The notes: a model not told the origin generated them from the sequence alone. 64,000 nt of DNA from an uncultured Eubacteriales bacterium (GCA_934401725.1 CAKRSS010000003.1:1-64000); one strand, 5' to 3'; positions 43,011 to 51,804 are shown, counted from the first letter of the stretch. A program made the numbers and translations.

Positions 43011-43433
43011 ATGAAGGTTTTCTGGGATAAAATTTTGCGCCCCGCCTGCGTCTACTTCACGTTGATCATACTGCTGTACGCCGCCGGGGTTTATGCAATA
43101 TACGGTAAGAGCTCGAACGGAGGGGCGCTGTCGTCGCTGCGCGTGCTGCTCGTGCTGGTTTTCGCGCTGATACTTTCGACGGCGAACTCGCTGTTCCGCA
43201 TTCAGAAGCTCAACGCCGCGCTGCGGCTGCTGGCGCACGCCGCCGTCAGCGGAGTTGGCTTCTGGCTGTGTCTGGTGCGGCCGCTTGATCTTGAGGGCTC
43301 GGGCGAGCTGATGGGACTTCTGATTTACTTCGTCGTATACGCCGCGGTCGCGCTGGTAGTCATTCTGCATCGCAGTCAGACCGCCAAAAAGAACAACCGC
43401 GAGTCCGAGTACACGTCGGTCTACAAAAAGTGA
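43011..43433 (+). CDS. Small four-helix membrane protein (DUF3021-like)
   Basis: 140 residues with four hydrophobic segments (about 10-30, 42-60, 70-88, 100-120) and a charged tail. The layout and the middle segment LILSTANSLFRIQKLNAALR are reminiscent of DUF3021 membrane proteins, but I am not sure of the family. The stop codon overlaps the region that holds the next gene's ribosome site. It probably works with the membrane-anchored SGNH hydrolase. Confidence 0.6.
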   Translation: MKVFWDKILRPACVYFTLIILLYAAGVYAIYGKSSNGGALSSLRVLLVLVFALILSTANSLFRIQKLNAALRLLAHAAVSGVGFWLCLVRPLDLEGSGELMGLLIYFVVYAAVALVVILHRSQTAKKNNRESEYTSVYKK

Positions 43434-43444
43434 GGGCAGAACAC

Positions 43445-44350
43445 ATGCACAAAAGATACAATAACCTCCCCCGCCAGAACGGCGGACGGGTCTCACGGGC
43501 ACTGTGGTGCGCGATTGCCGTAATTATCCTGCTGGTTGTCGTGTGCATGGTCGAGATAGTCGTGCTGGCCTCGGTGCGCGCCGACTCGCCGGACGTCAAA
43601 AAGCCGAACGACACAAGCTCGGGCGACACACAGGGCGGCTCGCCGGACACAACGCCGTTCACGTCCGACACGCCGACAAATTCAACAGCTGACACACCGG
43701 TCGCTGTCACTCCGTCCACGGCAAGGCTCGCCGAGACTGCCGACCTCGGTCAGGAGTACGTCGACAAGTTGATCTTCGTAGGCGACAGCACGACATACGG
43801 CCTCAAGGCCTACGGTGTGCTGTCCGGCGGCAAGAACACCACGCAGGTGTGGACGCCTGCAAGCGGCACCTATTCGCTCAACGCCCTTGTGGCAACCTAC
43901 AAAATAGTCTACCCGCCCACGGGCGAGGAGCTGACGGTCGCCGAGGCAGCGTCAAAGGCAAAGCCCGAATACATGGTCATAACGCTAGGTGTCAACTACG
44001 GCGTTCCCTACTGCGGCGAGGGTGAGTTCAAGAAATACTACCGCCTGTTGCTTGACGCAGTCAAGGCGGCCTCTCCCGAGACAAAGATAATTTTGCAGTC
44101 CATCTACCCCGTCGCGACCAACAGCGAGTACCGCGACATAACCAACCCGCGCATAGACGTGGCCAACGGCTGGGTCGAGAGTCTGGCCGAGGAGTACGGA
44201 TTCAGGTATCTCGACACCAACTCCTCGCTCAAGGGCGACGACGGCTACCTGATACACAGCTACCAGAACGGCGACGGTCTCCACATGAACACCTCGGGAC
44301 TCAACGCCATACTCAAATACATCCGCACGCACGGATACCCAAATAATTAA
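43445..44350 (+). CDS. Membrane-anchored SGNH/GDSL hydrolase
   Basis: 301 residues from the ATG at 43445 (MHKRYNNLPRQNGGR; GTGAGGG before it). One N-terminal membrane helix (WCAIAVIILLVVVCMVEIVV) and a Thr/Asp/Pro linker precede the hydrolase domain: LIFVGDSTTYGL (catalytic Ser), ITLGVNYGV in place of the GxND block, and DGLHMNTSGL (Asp and His). The active domain is outside the cell, suggesting deacetylation or deacylation of wall polymers. Confidence 0.85.
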   Translation: MHKRYNNLPRQNGGRVSRALWCAIAVIILLVVVCMVEIVVLASVRADSPDVKKPNDTSSGDTQGGSPDTTPFTSDTPTNSTADTPVAVTPSTARLAETADLGQEYVDKLIFVGDSTTYGLKAYGVLSGGKNTTQVWTPASGTYSLNALVATYKIVYPPTGEELTVAEAASKAKPEYMVITLGVNYGVPYCGEGEFKKYYRLLLDAVKAASPETKIILQSIYPVATNSEYRDITNPRIDVANGWVESLAEEYGFRYLDTNSSLKGDDGYLIHSYQNGDGLHMNTSGLNAILKYIRTHGYPNN

Positions 44351-44361
44351 GGAGACAAAAC

Positions 44362-44865
44362 ATGAAAAAACATATTGTAAAGCTCATCTGCCTTCTCGTT
44401 CTCGCCGCCATGACGCTGACCTGCTTCGCCTCCTGCAACAGCGGCGCGACATACCGCGACGACATCAAGGTTTCGGACATATCCACCGCGCTGAAAAACA
44501 AGTTCCCCGTCGCCGACGGCTACTACGCCGCCGACAGCGACTACCTCGGCTTCTACTTTGAGGGTGCGGCCGACAAGGTGGAGGACTACGTCATTGAGTT
44601 CTCCGCGACGAGCACGAACATAAATCAGTTCGGCATTTTCCACGTCAAGGAAGGCAGCGCCGACGCCGTCAAGGCGCTGTGCGACAGCTACATTCAGACC
44701 ATGCGCGACCGCTGGGTCGCCCAGGCGAGCTACATCGCCTCCGAGCACCCCAAGATGGAGAACGCCGAGGCGCGGGTATTCGGGAATTACGTTGTCTACG
44801 TCATGCTGACAGCTGAGGACAAACTGGCGGCGTTTGCGGCGGTTGAAGAGATGCTGAAGGGGTAA
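44362..44865 (+). CDS. DUF4358 family lipoprotein
   Basis: 167 residues; signal with lipobox Cys (TCFASC, about residue 25). The rest matches the shape of DUF4358: an acidic N-part, YVIEFSATSTNINQFGIFHV, an Arg/Trp helix and a C-terminal FGNYVVYVML strand. Function unknown; these lipoproteins often sit with SGNH hydrolases as here, 11 bases after that gene, forming a three-gene envelope operon. Confidence 0.78.
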   Translation: MKKHIVKLICLLVLAAMTLTCFASCNSGATYRDDIKVSDISTALKNKFPVADGYYAADSDYLGFYFEGAADKVEDYVIEFSATSTNINQFGIFHVKEGSADAVKALCDSYIQTMRDRWVAQASYIASEHPKMENAEARVFGNYVVYVMLTAEDKLAAFAAVEEMLKG

Positions 44866-44870
44866 GTTAT

Positions 44871-45039
44871 TTAAGGCATCACCGCGCAATGTCCGAGTGG
44901 CACACTTGCTTGCATTTTTTCGTCATATTTCACAAAAATTCTTGTCTGTAGCGCCACTACAGCCTGCGAATTTTTGTTTCATCTGACGAAAAATCTGACT
45001 GCGCAATTGCACCATCGGAATTACGCGGTGAAGCCTTAA
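44871..45039 (+). mobile_element. 169-bp MITE-like element, copy 1
   Basis: Terminal inverted repeats TTAAGGCATCACCGCGCAAT (left) and its near complement ending GCGGTGAAGCCTTAA (right). Inside, CGTCATATTTCACAAAAATT and the facing AATTTTTGTTTCATCTGACG can pair, with a CTGTAG/CTACAG stem at the tip, so the whole element folds as a long hairpin. No reading frame. About 90% identical to copy 2 by eye. Confidence 0.85.
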
Positions 45040-45040
45040 T

Positions 45041-45358
45041 TTAAATTTTGCGGTTCTCGCAGGTGACGACCTGCGGGGGCCGTTTTTTTGCAGGATGGGG
45101 CCTGCACCCGGAGGAGCGCGCCGGGGTGTTCGGCAAAAACGTTTTTTGAAAAAGGAGTTCTTTAGCCCCCAAGGGCTGCCGCCGTGGAGGCCACCGACGG
45201 TGGAGAAGTGTACTTTTCTGCTCGCGGCAGAAAAGTACAGTTCTTAACGTCCCGCCGACGTTATGGCGTGCCTTCCCAAGGCCAAAGAACTATTTTTATA
45301 AAAAAAGCGGCTCCCGCAGGCCACCCCTGCGAGAACCGCAAACTTAAAATTCAATTTA
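45041..45358. repeat. About 320-bp nested inverted-repeat element
   Basis: Outer helix: TTTTGCGGTTCTCGCAGG (45046-45063) with CCTGCGAGAACCGCAAA (45326-45342). Second helix: ACCTGCGGGGGCCG plus T-run (45069-45088) with A-run plus GCGGCTCCCGCAGG (45300-45320). Inner pair: AGTTCTTT (45156-45163) with AAAGAACT (45284-45291). Hairpins at 45191-45203, 45209-45239 (GTACTTTTCTGC arms) and 45246-45262 fill the centre. It could be a mobile repeat or a structured RNA. No gene inside. Confidence 0.8.
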
Positions 45359-45404
45359 ACCGCATACGCGCGTATGCAATAGCCCACACAGCTACACCAA
45401 CAAA

Positions 45405-45839
45405 TCAACCAAGTATCTTAACCTTTCCGATAATCGGCAAGCCGACCGTCTCGCCGCCGACGGCATGGACGATGCCGATGACCATAAATACCACCGTCAC
45501 AAGATAGAGCGGCAGGCAGATCGCAAGGCTGAATATCCAGCCGATGGGCGGAAGCACCCACAGTATCGTGCTGAAAATCGCAATCACAACCTCGCAGAGG
45601 AACAGCGTCAGTCCCTGATTGACGTGGTAGCGGACGTATTCTGAATCAGCTCCGGCAAACAGCGGCACCAAAAACAGCAGTCCAAGGTAGGAAAAGATGG
45701 CCATCAGTCGCTCTTCAATCGCAACCCCTGCCCCGCTGACGTTGCTCTGCGCACCGTCAGTACCGAGCGCCGCACCACAGCGCGGACACACCTTCAGCGC
45801 GTCATCACAGTCAGCGCCGCACTTCATACATCTGGACAT
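45405..45839 (-). CDS. Zinc-ribbon membrane protein (DUF4870-like)
   Basis: Start chosen at the ATG at 45839 (MSRCMKCGADCDDALKVCPR, 144 residues), 8 bases after GGAGG; two upstream ATGs are too close to that site. The N-terminal zinc ribbon has four Cys (CMKCG and CPRCG). Three to four hydrophobic segments follow (SYLGLLFLVPLFA, LTLFLCEVVIAIFSTILWV, FSLAICLPLYLVTVVFMV). YVRYHVNQGLTLF matches the DUF4870 pattern. Function unknown. Confidence 0.82.
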   Translation of the reverse strand: MSRCMKCGADCDDALKVCPRCGAALGTDGAQSNVSGAGVAIEERLMAIFSYLGLLFLVPLFAGADSEYVRYHVNQGLTLFLCEVVIAIFSTILWVLPPIGWIFSLAICLPLYLVTVVFMVIGIVHAVGGETVGLPIIGKVKILG

Positions 45840-45881
45840 TCGCATTACCTCCAAAACGTAAAAATGGTTGAATAAACACCT

Positions 45882-45909
45882 AACGGAGCCTCGCGGCTCC
45901 GTTAGGTTG
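45882..45909 (-). terminator. Hairpin terminator after the MATE gene
   Basis: Arms CCTAACGGAGCC and complement with loop TCGC (26 bases), about 150 bases past the MATE stop. A moderate T-rich stretch follows on the minus strand. Confidence 0.65.
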
Positions 45910-46057
45910 GCATAACCGCGGTCAACAGCTACGCCGAGGTGCGCGATAAGCTATGTGGAACTTATCACGGTAATATTTTAACATGACCTGACGCGCTTGT
46001 CAATCCCGATTTTGAATTTTATTTCATTTGTTTTAGACTTTTTTCGGATCTGCTTTT

Positions 46058-47524
46058 TTATTCGGCAGAGCCCGAGACTTCGCAAGCCTCGCCGACCTCG
46101 CTCGTCTCGTCTGTCTCGGTCTCGCGCTCGGCTGCGTAGCCTTCCGCAGTGCCGCCGCTGCCGCCGTTTTTATGCCTGAGGTGCCGCAAAAACAGCGTCC
46201 AGCACAGCAGGTGCGCAATCGCTGTCATCGTCCATGAGAGGGGGTAGGAAAGGTACAGCACCGTCGTGGTCGGGAAGGCGGCGAAAACAGTGTATATCCA
46301 CAGTATGCGGGAAGCGCAGGAGCCGACCAGCGACACGACCATAGGCGTTATCGAGCTGCCCATTCCACGCATCGCGCCGCAGCCGACCTCCATGAGTCCG
46401 CACAGCAGATACGGCCCGCCGACGATGATAAGCCGCTTCATTCCGGACTCGATTGCGAGCTCGTTTCCCGGCGCGTAAAGCCACAGCAGTTCGCGTCCGA
46501 AAAGTATGGTTCCGGCGCCCATGATAAAGCCGATGACAGTCACAAGCCCGTAGCACACGCCGACGATACGCGGCACTCTGTCGTACTTCTTAGCGCCGAT
46601 GTTCTGACCGACAAAGGTCAGCGTCGCGTGGTAAACCGCGTTCATCGCGGTGTATATGAAGCTGTCAATGTTTGCGGCGGCCGTGTTGCCCGCCACAACG
46701 TAACGCTCAAAGCTGTTGACCGACGACTGAATAAGCACGTTCGACAGTGAGAATACGCAGCCCTGAAGTCCCGCAGGGATGCCGAAGCGCAGTATCTGAA
46801 GCAGTTTGTCGCCGTATATGTGCATCTTGCGGAGGCTGAGGTGCATACAGGTGTCTGTTCTCATCATGAATATGAGAATAAGTATCATGGAAAGCCATGT
46901 AGAGACTGCCGTCGCGATGCCGACGCCCAGCGCGCCCATGCCGAAGCCGAGCACGGTCAGAAGGTTGAGCGCGACGTTAACTAGTCCCGAGACCGAGAGG
47001 AATATCAGCGGGTGCGCCGTGTCGCCGGTCGAGCGAAGCATTGTAGCGCAGTAGTTATACACCATGCTCGCTGGCATACCGACCATGTAAGCGCGCATGT
47101 AGGGCGCGGCCTCGGCAAGCACGCTCTCCTCGACACCCGTCCAGGTCAGCAGTGTCTCGGCGGCGAAAAATCCGAAGATCGAAACAATCACGCCGAGTAT
47201 TGTCGCGGCGGGAACTGCCGTGTGCACCGTCTTGGACACCTCGTCGTAGCGACGCGCGCCGTAATTCTGCGCGACGCAGACGCCCGCGCCGACCGACAGA
47301 CCCATAAACAACTGCACAATGAGGTTTATCAGCGCTCCGCAGGAGCCGACGGCCGCGAGCGCGGCCTCGCCGTCCGATGCCCAGCGCCCCGCCACAATGG
47401 TGTCGGCAGCGTTGTAAAGCAGCTGAAGTATTCCGGTCAGAATGAGCGGTACAGAATACGTGATTATTTTACCGAGAACTGGGCCCTCGGTAATGTCTCC
47501 CTTGATTCTTTTTGTTTTTGTCAT
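46058..47524 (-). CDS. MATE family efflux transporter
   Basis: 488 residues with 12 membrane helices. It starts KGDITEGPVLGKIITYSVPL, the usual MATE opening with the conserved proline, then LQLLYNAADTIVAGRW. The middle repeats the pattern (RFGIPAGLQGCVFSLSNVLI). It would export drugs or metabolites with Na+ or H+ coupling. The C-terminal tail (about 460-488) is Glu/Ser-rich. Divergent from the VTC operon. Confidence 0.94.
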   Translation of the reverse strand: MTKTKRIKGDITEGPVLGKIITYSVPLILTGILQLLYNAADTIVAGRWASDGEAALAAVGSCGALINLIVQLFMGLSVGAGVCVAQNYGARRYDEVSKTVHTAVPAATILGVIVSIFGFFAAETLLTWTGVEESVLAEAAPYMRAYMVGMPASMVYNYCATMLRSTGDTAHPLIFLSVSGLVNVALNLLTVLGFGMGALGVGIATAVSTWLSMILILIFMMRTDTCMHLSLRKMHIYGDKLLQILRFGIPAGLQGCVFSLSNVLIQSSVNSFERYVVAGNTAAANIDSFIYTAMNAVYHATLTFVGQNIGAKKYDRVPRIVGVCYGLVTVIGFIMGAGTILFGRELLWLYAPGNELAIESGMKRLIIVGGPYLLCGLMEVGCGAMRGMGSSITPMVVSLVGSCASRILWIYTVFAAFPTTTVLYLSYPLSWTMTAIAHLLCWTLFLRHLRHKNGGSGGTAEGYAAERETETDETSEVGEACEVSGSAE

Positions 47525-47566
47525 TTCAAATTCACTACATCCTAATTATATTACGGAAATACGTTG

Positions 47567-47595
47567 ATTATAGCATATTCACATCAGACTGTCAA
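47567..47595 (-). promoter_or_regulatory. Sigma-A promoter of the MATE gene
   Basis: Minus strand TTGACA (47590-47595), 17 bases, TATAAT (47567-47572). Confidence 0.82.
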
Positions 47596-47699
47596 TCATC
47601 CTGCCGAATAAACCTTGTTTTACACAAAAATACGATGCTCGGTTGTACCTTTTTGTACACTTGCGATACGGCAAAATTTTTCCACCAAACTGCGGGATA

Positions 47700-47732
47700 T
47701 TTAAGGTTTCTCTTAGGTTTGGTTGCTATAAT
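47700..47732 (+). promoter_or_regulatory. Activator-type promoter of the VTC operon with a direct repeat
   Basis: TATAAT at 47727-47732 has TGC before it (extended -10) but no -35 box. Instead a direct repeat TTTAAG-GTTTC-TCTTAG (47700-47716) lies there, with 11-base periodicity. That is the layout of OmpR-family response regulator sites, close to the TTTAAG-N5-TTTAAG consensus of CiaR. Confidence 0.55.
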
Positions 47733-47763
47733 ACAGACACAGAAGCGAAAGGAGCTACCCACC

Positions 47764-48486
47764 ATGAGCAACTTCAAGCAAAAATTCGAGCGGCTCGAGC
47801 AGAAATACCTGCTGACCGCTATGCAGCTGGCGTCACTCAGACTAACTGTTGACCAGCACTTCGTCCCGGATGCCTACGGCGAGAGCCGCATATGCAACAT
47901 ATACTACGACACCCCCGACTTCCGGCTCATAAGGCAGTCCATCGACAAGCCGGAGTACAAGGAAAAGCTGCGGCTGCGCACCTACGGTATTCCCCGCCCC
48001 GACTCGACCGCCTTCGCCGAGATAAAAAAGAAGTACCGCGGCGTCGTCTACAAGCGGCGCATAAGCATGAGCTACGCCGAAGCGCTCGCCTACCTCGGCG
48101 GCGCGGCGCCGGCTCCCGAGCCGTCGCAGATCTCGAATGAAATCGACTGGATGTTCCGGGTCTACCCCGGTCTGCGTCCCGCGATGCTGATAGCCTACGA
48201 CCGCACCGCCCTCTTCTCTCGCGACGACCCCGAGCTGCGCGTCACCTTCGACAAAAACATCACCTGGCGCACCGACATGCTCGACCTCGCCACCGGAACC
48301 GACGGCAGCCGCCTGCTTCCCGACAGGCTGTGTCTGATGGAGCTCAAGCTGCCGGGCGCAATGCCGCTGTGGCTCTCACACCGGCTCGACGAGCTCGGCA
48401 TTTACCCGGTCTCGTTTTCAAAGTACGGCGAGGCGTACACCGAGATGACCGGAGGTCATCGACGCCCGGCTGTTCTGACGGCGTAA
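47764..48486 (+). CDS. VTC-domain polyphosphate polymerase-like protein
   Basis: Start at the ATG at 47764 (MSNFKQKFERLEQKYLLTA; AAAGGAG upstream), 240 residues. It has the triphosphate-tunnel pattern of VTC proteins: ERLEQKYLLT, ICNIYYDTPDFRLIRQSID, EKLRLRTYG, AFAEIKKKYRGVVYKRR, IAYDRTALFS and LMELKLPGAMP. The yeast VTC4 core makes polyphosphate from ATP; the bacterial role beside DUF4956 is not settled. Lead gene of a three-gene operon. Confidence 0.9.
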   Translation: MSNFKQKFERLEQKYLLTAMQLASLRLTVDQHFVPDAYGESRICNIYYDTPDFRLIRQSIDKPEYKEKLRLRTYGIPRPDSTAFAEIKKKYRGVVYKRRISMSYAEALAYLGGAAPAPEPSQISNEIDWMFRVYPGLRPAMLIAYDRTALFSRDDPELRVTFDKNITWRTDMLDLATGTDGSRLLPDRLCLMELKLPGAMPLWLSHRLDELGIYPVSFSKYGEAYTEMTGGHRRPAVLTA

Positions 48487-48536
48487 GGCCGAAATACAAT
48501 CACAAAATAAAAATCAGCAAAGGAAGGTATACTATA

Positions 48537-49205
48537 ATGTTTGAATCTGTGATCAGCGGCGGCATAACGGCTGCCGGATTTGCGATATGCACCGCGGCGT
48601 CGGTAATTCTCGGGCTGGGACTGGCGCTGGTCTATATGTTCCGAAATAAGCGCTACTCCTCCGGCTTCGTCGTCACGCTGGCGATGCTGCCGGTGATGGT
48701 GCAGGTGGTGATCGCCATGGTCAACGGCAACATCGGCGTCGGCGTTGCGGTGGCAGGGGCGTTCAGCCTCGTACGCTTCCGCTCGGCGGCGGGCAGTGCG
48801 CGGGAGATAGGCGCGGTGTTCGCCTGCATGGCCATCGGACTTGCGACCGGCATGGGATACGTCGGCGTGGCGGCAATATTCACCGTCATCGTCGTGCTGC
48901 TGCTCATGCTCTACACCGCCGTCCGCTTCGGCGAGACGCGCGCCGACGAGAAAACGCTCAAGCTCACCATTCCCGAAAGCCTCAACTACACCGGCGTCTT
49001 TGACGACCTTTTCGGGAAGTACACCAGCGCGCACCGTCTCGAGAAGGTGCGCACAACCGGCATGGGCAGCCTCTATCAGCTGACCTACCGCATAACCCTG
49101 CGCACTCCGACAGCGGAAAAGGAGTTCATCGACCAGCTCCGCTGCCGCAACGGCAACCTTGAAATAAGCCTCGGACGGCTCGATAACGACCGTGAGGAGC
49201 TTTGA
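48537..49205 (+). CDS. DUF4956 membrane protein
   Basis: 222 residues from the ATG at 48537 (AAGGAAGG upstream). Four hydrophobic segments to about residue 125, including IGVGVAVAGAFSLVRFRSAA, the family core, then a soluble C-terminal domain (FDDLFGKYTSAHRLEKVRTT onwards). DUF4956 proteins are nearly always next to VTC-domain genes and probably form a membrane complex with them. It lies 50 bases after the VTC stop. Confidence 0.9.
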   Translation: MFESVISGGITAAGFAICTAASVILGLGLALVYMFRNKRYSSGFVVTLAMLPVMVQVVIAMVNGNIGVGVAVAGAFSLVRFRSAAGSAREIGAVFACMAIGLATGMGYVGVAAIFTVIVVLLLMLYTAVRFGETRADEKTLKLTIPESLNYTGVFDDLFGKYTSAHRLEKVRTTGMGSLYQLTYRITLRTPTAEKEFIDQLRCRNGNLEISLGRLDNDREEL

Positions 49206-49233
49206 CATTCCTGCTTTTTAGGAGGTAAATATC

Positions 49234-51243
49234 ATGAAAAACCTTGACAAACTGAAATACTCGATTTCCGCAATCATATGCGCCGCCATGATGAGCGCGA
49301 CGCTCGCGGGCTGCGACTCTACGCTCTCCGGCGGCCAGAACGACTCGGACGGCCCGAACGGCGGCTCCGTCATTACCGACGCGAACGGCAACCGGCTTGA
49401 CATCTCGCCCGTCACGCTGCCCGAGACGCCGAGCGTCACCGACGCGGTCGCGGGCGAGACCGTCACCGCCGACACCGACGGCTCGATAACGCTTGCCGAC
49501 AGCGGCATCACCGTCACGGGCACGGGACTCACGGCCGACGGCGCCACAGTTACAATAAGCGCAGCGGGCACCTACACCGTCAGCGGCAAGCTGAGCAACG
49601 GCCAGATCATCGTCAACACCGAGGACACCGAAAAGGTCAAGCTGATATTCAACGGCGTCGACATTCACTGCGATAACAGCGCGGCCGTCTACGTTGTGAA
49701 CGCGTCCAAAAAGGTGATAATCTACACGCAGAAGGGCTCTGTCAACCTCGTCAGCGACGGCGAGACGCGCGCCGACGGCGACGACGTCCCGACCGCCGCG
49801 ATATACAGCCACGACGACTTAAAGCTCGACGGCGAGGGCGAGCTTTACGTCACGGGCAGCTACGGCAAGGGCATTATGAGCAAGGACGACATCGAAATCT
49901 GCGGCGGAACAATCTACGTCACCGCAGTCGACGACGGCATACGCGGCAAGGATTCAGTTGAAATGACGGGCGGCTACGTCGTCATCGACGCCGGGGCCGA
50001 TGGGCTGCGCTCGAGCAACGACAGCGAAGCGGCCAAGGGATACATCACCGTCTCGGACGGCGAGCTGTATATCAAGGCCGCGCAGGACGGCATCCAGGCC
50101 GAGACGACGCTGACCGTCAGCGGCGGCAAAATAAGCGTTGTGAGCGGCGGCGGTTCGGCCAACGCCTCGACGGATAAGGGCGGCGGCCCCGGCGGAGATT
50201 TTCCGGGCGGCGGCAGCTTCCCAGGAGGCAACTTCCCCGGCGGAGACGGGAACTTCCCCGGTGGTGACGGCAACGGTGGCGGACGACCCGGCGGTAACGG
50301 GGGGAACGGCGGTAACGGCGGCGGACGACCCGGTAACAACGGCTCGAACATGTCCTCCGAAGGCAGCGTCGCGGATATTTCGGATCTTGTAGCCATAGGT
50401 TTTGCGACCGCAGGCTCCGGCACGTCGACGTCGGCATTGGCTTCGACGTCAACGTCAGCATCGACCACGGACGATGCCAGCACCAAGGGGCTCAAGGCCG
50501 GTGTGGCCGTCATCATAAGCGACGGCGAGATCACCGTTGACTCGGCCGACGACGCCGTCCACTCGAACGACTCGGCCACCATAAGCGGCGGCATGCTCAC
50601 CCTCTCAACCGGCGGCGACGGCATCCACGCCGACGCCACGCTGACCGTCAGCGGCGGCAGCATCACCGTCACGGGGAGCTACGAGGGCCTCGAGGCGCTG
50701 ACGCTCAACATCGAGGGCGGCGTCATAAACGTCACGGCATCGGACGACGGGCTGAACGCCGCAGGCGGCACGACGTCCTCCGGCCGGGGGCGTCCCGGCG
50801 GCGGTAACGCCTCCGACTCGAGCGGGCTGATAAACATCACCGGCGGCACCGTCACGGTAAACGCAGGCGGCGACGGCATCGACTCCAACGGCAACATCCG
50901 CATGAGCGGCGGCACGGTCATAGTCTACGGCCCGACCGACAACGGCAACGGCGCGCTCGACTTCGACGGCAGCTTCACCATGAGCGGCGGAACGCTGCTT
51001 GCCGTCGGCAGCTCGGGCATGGCGCAAAAGCCGACCGGCAGCGGCAACGTCCGCGTGCTGTCAGCCAACGTTTCGATAAACGCGGGCAGCACCGTCAGCA
51101 TCACGGACGAGTCCGGGAACGTCGTGACAAGCTTCACCGCGCCCAAGCGCATAGCGTCGGTCATATATGCGGCCGCGGGGCTTGACGGCAGCTACAACAT
51201 CGTCGTCAACGGCTCGCAGGCGGCAACCGTCAAGGCAAGCTGA
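49234..51243 (+). CDS. Lipoprotein with Cthe_2159-type beta-helix carbohydrate-binding domain
   Basis: 669 residues; lipobox ATLAGC (Cys about 28). Residues about 90-330 and 420-660 are repeated strand-turn units such as TLTVSGGKISV and ISGGMLTLSTGGDGIHADAT, the right-handed parallel beta-helix of Cthe_2159-like proteins, which bind acidic polysaccharides and metal. A Gly/Pro/Asn-rich loop (about 310-375) splits the two halves. It closes the VTC-DUF4956 operon, a known association, and probably displays glycan-binding or calcium-binding surface sites. Confidence 0.88.
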   Translation: MKNLDKLKYSISAIICAAMMSATLAGCDSTLSGGQNDSDGPNGGSVITDANGNRLDISPVTLPETPSVTDAVAGETVTADTDGSITLADSGITVTGTGLTADGATVTISAAGTYTVSGKLSNGQIIVNTEDTEKVKLIFNGVDIHCDNSAAVYVVNASKKVIIYTQKGSVNLVSDGETRADGDDVPTAAIYSHDDLKLDGEGELYVTGSYGKGIMSKDDIEICGGTIYVTAVDDGIRGKDSVEMTGGYVVIDAGADGLRSSNDSEAAKGYITVSDGELYIKAAQDGIQAETTLTVSGGKISVVSGGGSANASTDKGGGPGGDFPGGGSFPGGNFPGGDGNFPGGDGNGGGRPGGNGGNGGNGGGRPGNNGSNMSSEGSVADISDLVAIGFATAGSGTSTSALASTSTSASTTDDASTKGLKAGVAVIISDGEITVDSADDAVHSNDSATISGGMLTLSTGGDGIHADATLTVSGGSITVTGSYEGLEALTLNIEGGVINVTASDDGLNAAGGTTSSGRGRPGGGNASDSSGLINITGGTVTVNAGGDGIDSNGNIRMSGGTVIVYGPTDNGNGALDFDGSFTMSGGTLLAVGSSGMAQKPTGSGNVRVLSANVSINAGSTVSITDESGNVVTSFTAPKRIASVIYAAAGLDGSYNIVVNGSQAATVKAS

Positions 51244-51260
51244 CTCCGGAGCATAATACG

Positions 51261-51293
51261 GGGCACTTCCACACTGTGGAAGCGCCCTTTTTG
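51261..51293 (+). terminator. Terminator of the VTC operon
   Basis: Stem GGGC-ACTTCCAC with complement GTGGAAGC-GCCC followed by TTTTT, 18 bases past the beta-helix gene stop. Confidence 0.88.
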
Positions 51294-51314
51294 CGTCTAT
51301 TTCGCAACAGTCTA

Positions 51315-51343
51315 TTGCTATTTCGCGGGGCATGTGCTATAAT
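51315..51343 (+). promoter_or_regulatory. Sigma-A promoter of the SecB-like gene
   Basis: TTGCTA (51315-51320), 17 bases, TATAAT (51338-51343) with TGC before it, about 43 bases before the ATG. Confidence 0.78.
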
Positions 51344-51386
51344 AATATATGAAGTATTGTACAAATAACACAAAGGAGTCATAAAG

Positions 51387-51794
51387 ATGTCGGCCACCAT
51401 AACATTGCGCGGATATACGGTATACGAGTTCTCGTTCGCCAACAAGCTGCCGAACGGAGCGCAGATTAAGCTCGGAAATCAGTACAACTACAACGTAAAA
51501 TACGCGCAGAACAACACCTGCATAGGTGAGATGAATATAAACGTCTACGATCAGGATAAAAAGGACGCGTTTTTCGTCAAGCTGTCGCTGCGCGGGGTGT
51601 TTACCTTCGACCCCGGCGCCGAAAAGGAGCGCATACACGTCGACAGCTACAAAACGCTGTTCCCCTACGCCCGCGCCATCATCACAACACTGACTGCGAA
51701 CTTCGGCATCCCGCCCATCATGATACCAGAGGCGGACATTGAGTCGCAGAGCATATACCGTTTTGACCTCGGCGGCAAGCCGAAGAATGAGTAA
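51387..51794 (+). CDS. SecB-like chaperone
   Basis: 135 residues, all-beta N-part then a helix. LFPYARAIITTLTANFGIPP followed by IMIPEADIES resembles the conserved FPYAR and GxPP blocks of SecB. SecB keeps precursor proteins unfolded for export; SecB-like forms also act as chaperones of toxin-antitoxin pairs. No toxin is visible here. It is read with the following lipoprotein gene (11 bases apart, AAGGAGGA), so a role in secretion is the simplest reading. The family call is moderate. Confidence 0.65.
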   Translation: MSATITLRGYTVYEFSFANKLPNGAQIKLGNQYNYNVKYAQNNTCIGEMNINVYDQDKKDAFFVKLSLRGVFTFDPGAEKERIHVDSYKTLFPYARAIITTLTANFGIPPIMIPEADIESQSIYRFDLGGKPKNE

Positions 51795-51804
51795 GGAGGA
51801 TATC

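Larger units (their letters stand above)
44866..45404. other. Gene-free region with two repeat elements
   Basis: 539 bases between convergent genes, filled almost completely by the 169-bp MITE-like element and the following inverted-repeat element. Their ends touch within a few bases. No gene is supportable. Confidence 0.75.

Noticed and set aside
49974..51164. Long antisense frames opposite the beta-helix gene
   Set aside because: They mirror the repetitive GC-rich coding strand and have no start signals or family motifs.
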